64,000 nt of DNA from Brenneria nigrifluens DSM 30175 = ATCC 13028 (GTDB lineage: Bacteria > Pseudomonadota > Gammaproteobacteria > Enterobacterales > Enterobacteriaceae). The notes below the pieces were generated by a model that saw only the letters and a program-made list of their open reading frames with translations, was not told where the DNA came from and did no database searches. This document shows positions 62,478 to 64,000 of this stretch, in pieces (the first letter of the stretch is position 1; each line of letters starts with the position of its first letter). The stretch spans positions 3,844,001-3,908,000 of the forward strand of contig NZ_CP034036.1 of the NCBI RefSeq assembly GCF_005484965.1, given 5' to 3'. Made by a program: the position numbers and the translations under genes.

Positions 62478-63875
62478 TCACGGCGCATCAAACAGATGCG
62501 CTTTGTCGCTGTAGAACTGCGGGCGCTGGATGTGCTGGATGTAGTCGCCGGTCAGCATGCCCTGCGCATCCTTGCCGGTGATCTGGAAAGTGAACAGATC
62601 CTGTAGCTGGATCACCTCGTTTTCCATGCCGCAGACTTCGGTGATCGACACCACGCGGCGCACCCCGTCGCGCATACGCTCGATCTGCACGATCAGATGT
62701 ACCGCGCTGGCGATCTGGCGGCGGATCGCCAGCAGCGGCAGTTGCATGCTGGCCATCATCACCATATTTTCCAGACGCTGGATCGAATCACGCGAGGTGT
62801 TGGCGTGAACGGTACACAGCGAACCGTCGTGACCGGTGTTCATCGCCTGCAACATGTCGAAACTTTCGCCGCCGCGCACTTCGCCGAGGATGATGCGATC
62901 GGGACGCATACGCAGGGCATTGCGCATCAAATCGCGCTGGTCGATACGGCCGGTGCCTTCGGCGCTGACCGGGCGGGTTTCCAGCCGGATCACATGCTCC
63001 TGCTGTAATTGCAGTTCGGCGGCGTCCTCAATGGTGATGATGCGTTCGTCGCTGCCGATTTTTTGCGACAGCGCATTGAGCAGCGTGGTTTTACCGGCCC
63101 CGGTACCGCCGGAGACAATCACGTTAATCCGCGCCTGCATCGCCTTATTCAGCACATCGGCCATGGCGTACGACATACAGCGGCTTTCCGCCAGCGCTTC
63201 CAGCGACAGGTTGCGGCGCATGAATTTACGAATGGAGATAGTGGTGCCGTCGATGGCCAGCGGATAGGTGATCACATTGACGCGGCTGCCGTCCGGCAAA
63301 CGGGCGTCCACCATCGGGCTGGCCTCGTCGATACGCCGCCCGACCGCCGCCGCGATACGCTGGGCGGTATTGAAGACATGCTCTTCATCGATAAAGGTGA
63401 TCGGCGAAAGTTCCAGCTTGCCAAAACGCTCGACGAACACCTGATGGGCGCCGTTCACCAGAATGTCGTTGACCGTATCGTCCGCCAGCAACTGCTGGAT
63501 CGGACCGATACCGGTCATCTCGTCCAGCATTTCCGCCGCGATAGCTTCTTCTTCCTGACGGGAAAGCTGCAAACGCTGTTCGTCGCAAATACGGCGGATC
63601 ACGGTTTCAATCTGCACCAGCAGCTTGTCGCGCCCCATCATGGCGGCTTTGCCGGCATCGATCTGATCGTAGAGCTGCGCGCGGATCAAACGCCGCTGGC
63701 CGGTGCGACTATCCGCCTGGCGCGCGGCCGGCGTCGATGCCGCTGGGGCGCTCGCCGCAGGCTGCGCCCGGCTTTCAACCGGCGGACGCGCTTTCAGTTC
63801 GGTCACATTGGCGGCGGGTTGGGGCGTATTTTTATGCGCCTCGCCTTTTTGCTGGTTATTTCTACGAATCAGCAT
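62478..63875 (-). CDS. tadA: TadA (CpaF), ATPase of Tad pilus assembly
   Basis: A 465-residue VirB11/CpaF-type ATPase. The N-terminal 60 residues are polar and Ala/Pro-rich. Walker A GGTGAGKT is at 256-263, then the Asp box (ERIITIEDAAELQL), Walker B-type ILGEVRGGESFDMLQAMNTGHDGSLCTVHANT with the His box. The N-terminal domain has MTGIGPIQQLLADDTVNDILVNG. It powers assembly and retraction of Flp pili in the cytoplasm. Confidence 0.94.
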   Translation of the reverse strand: MLIRRNNQQKGEAHKNTPQPAANVTELKARPPVESRAQPAASAPAASTPAARQADSRTGQRRLIRAQLYDQIDAGKAAMMGRDKLLVQIETVIRRICDEQRLQLSRQEEEAIAAEMLDEMTGIGPIQQLLADDTVNDILVNGAHQVFVERFGKLELSPITFIDEEHVFNTAQRIAAAVGRRIDEASPMVDARLPDGSRVNVITYPLAIDGTTISIRKFMRRNLSLEALAESRCMSYAMADVLNKAMQARINVIVSGGTGAGKTTLLNALSQKIGSDERIITIEDAAELQLQQEHVIRLETRPVSAEGTGRIDQRDLMRNALRMRPDRIILGEVRGGESFDMLQAMNTGHDGSLCTVHANTSRDSIQRLENMVMMASMQLPLLAIRRQIASAVHLIVQIERMRDGVRRVVSITEVCGMENEVIQLQDLFTFQITGKDAQGMLTGDYIQHIQRPQFYSDKAHLFDAP

Positions 63876-63901
63876 AATCTGTTAACCCTTTATGACAGCC
63901 A

Positions 63902-64000
63902 TCACGCCCGCTTCAGCCAGCGTGAAAACCAGCGTTTTTCCACCGGCCTGGCGCGCACGCCGCACGCCAGATCGGCCAGTTGGCGTAAACCCTGTTGGAA
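63902..64000 (-). CDS. tadZ: TadZ/CpaE-like protein (3' end only)
   Basis: The frame enters from the right edge and ends with TGA at 63904-63902, 26 bp before tadA. Only 32 residues are visible (LRQLADLACGVRARPVEKRWFSRWLKRA). Position before tadA and a C-terminus of the LADLxCG...WFSRWL type suggest TadZ, the MinD/ParA-like localisation factor. The fragment alone is weak evidence. Confidence 0.55.
   Translation of the reverse strand, partial: FQQGLRQLADLACGVRARPVEKRWFSRWLKRA

Overview
The window reads as the chromosome of an enterobacterium of the Pectobacteriaceae type (Pectobacterium, Dickeya, Brenneria or Lonsdalea relatives). The reasons are the enterobacterial gene order in several blocks (cysPTW-cysM, yfeX-yfeY-ypeA-hemF, grpE-nadK-recN-bamE-rnfH-ratA-smpB-ssrA), the enterobacterial tmRNA tag ANDENYALAA, and a complete-looking tad pilus locus of the kind common in soft-rot and tree-pathogen genera. 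The genus cannot be fixed from the sequence alone.

Layout. 1-10.6 kb: end of macA, macB, a sulfate/thiosulfate uptake operon (cysP-cysT-cysW-cysM) that lacks cysA, a 650-bp intergenic tract packed with small hairpins, then yfeX, yfeY, ypeA, hemF and yaiI. 10.6-21 kb: housekeeping genes (maeB, nudK, mntH, grpE, nadK, recN, bamE, rnfH, ratA, smpB, ssrA) with recognisable sigma-32, sigma-E, LexA and Fur sites. 21-24.5 kb: an accessory strip behind ssrA with a broken phage-type integrase, grxB, a pphA-like phosphatase, a small unknown gene and remnants of a flavoprotein and a LysR regulator. 24.6-28.2 kb: nifJ, pyruvate:flavodoxin oxidoreductase. 28.2-34.6 kb: an orphan MqsA-type antitoxin cut off before its DNA-binding domain but still behind an MqsA-type operator, then a MocR-type regulator diverging across a palindrome from an amidase plus ABC-transporter operon. 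34.8-41.4 kb: ldtA (erfK), an AI-2E-family membrane protein, a run of 11-bp tandem repeats, an orphan PAS-like protein, acs, an rpn remnant and a lone XRE regulator.

41.4-64 kb: one long minus-strand gene train with gaps of 75 bp or less and many overlaps. In transcription order it is tadZ(partial)-tadA-tadB-tadC-tadD-tadE-tadF-tadG, then a 3110-residue repetitive surface protein, a TolC-family outer-membrane factor, a HlyD-family adaptor, a GAF-like/HlyD fusion and an M50 zinc metalloprotease/HlyD fusion. No ABC ATPase is present. The giant protein has an N-terminal LEPR motif, three predicted beta-propellers, cadherin/Ig-like modules and no RTX repeats. I infer that the four genes behind it form a dedicated exporter and processor for it, a type-I-like envelope assembly with an intramembrane-protease fusion in place of the ABC transporter, and that the whole unit is co-expressed with the Tad pilus. 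This is the part of the window most likely to be a poorly described system.
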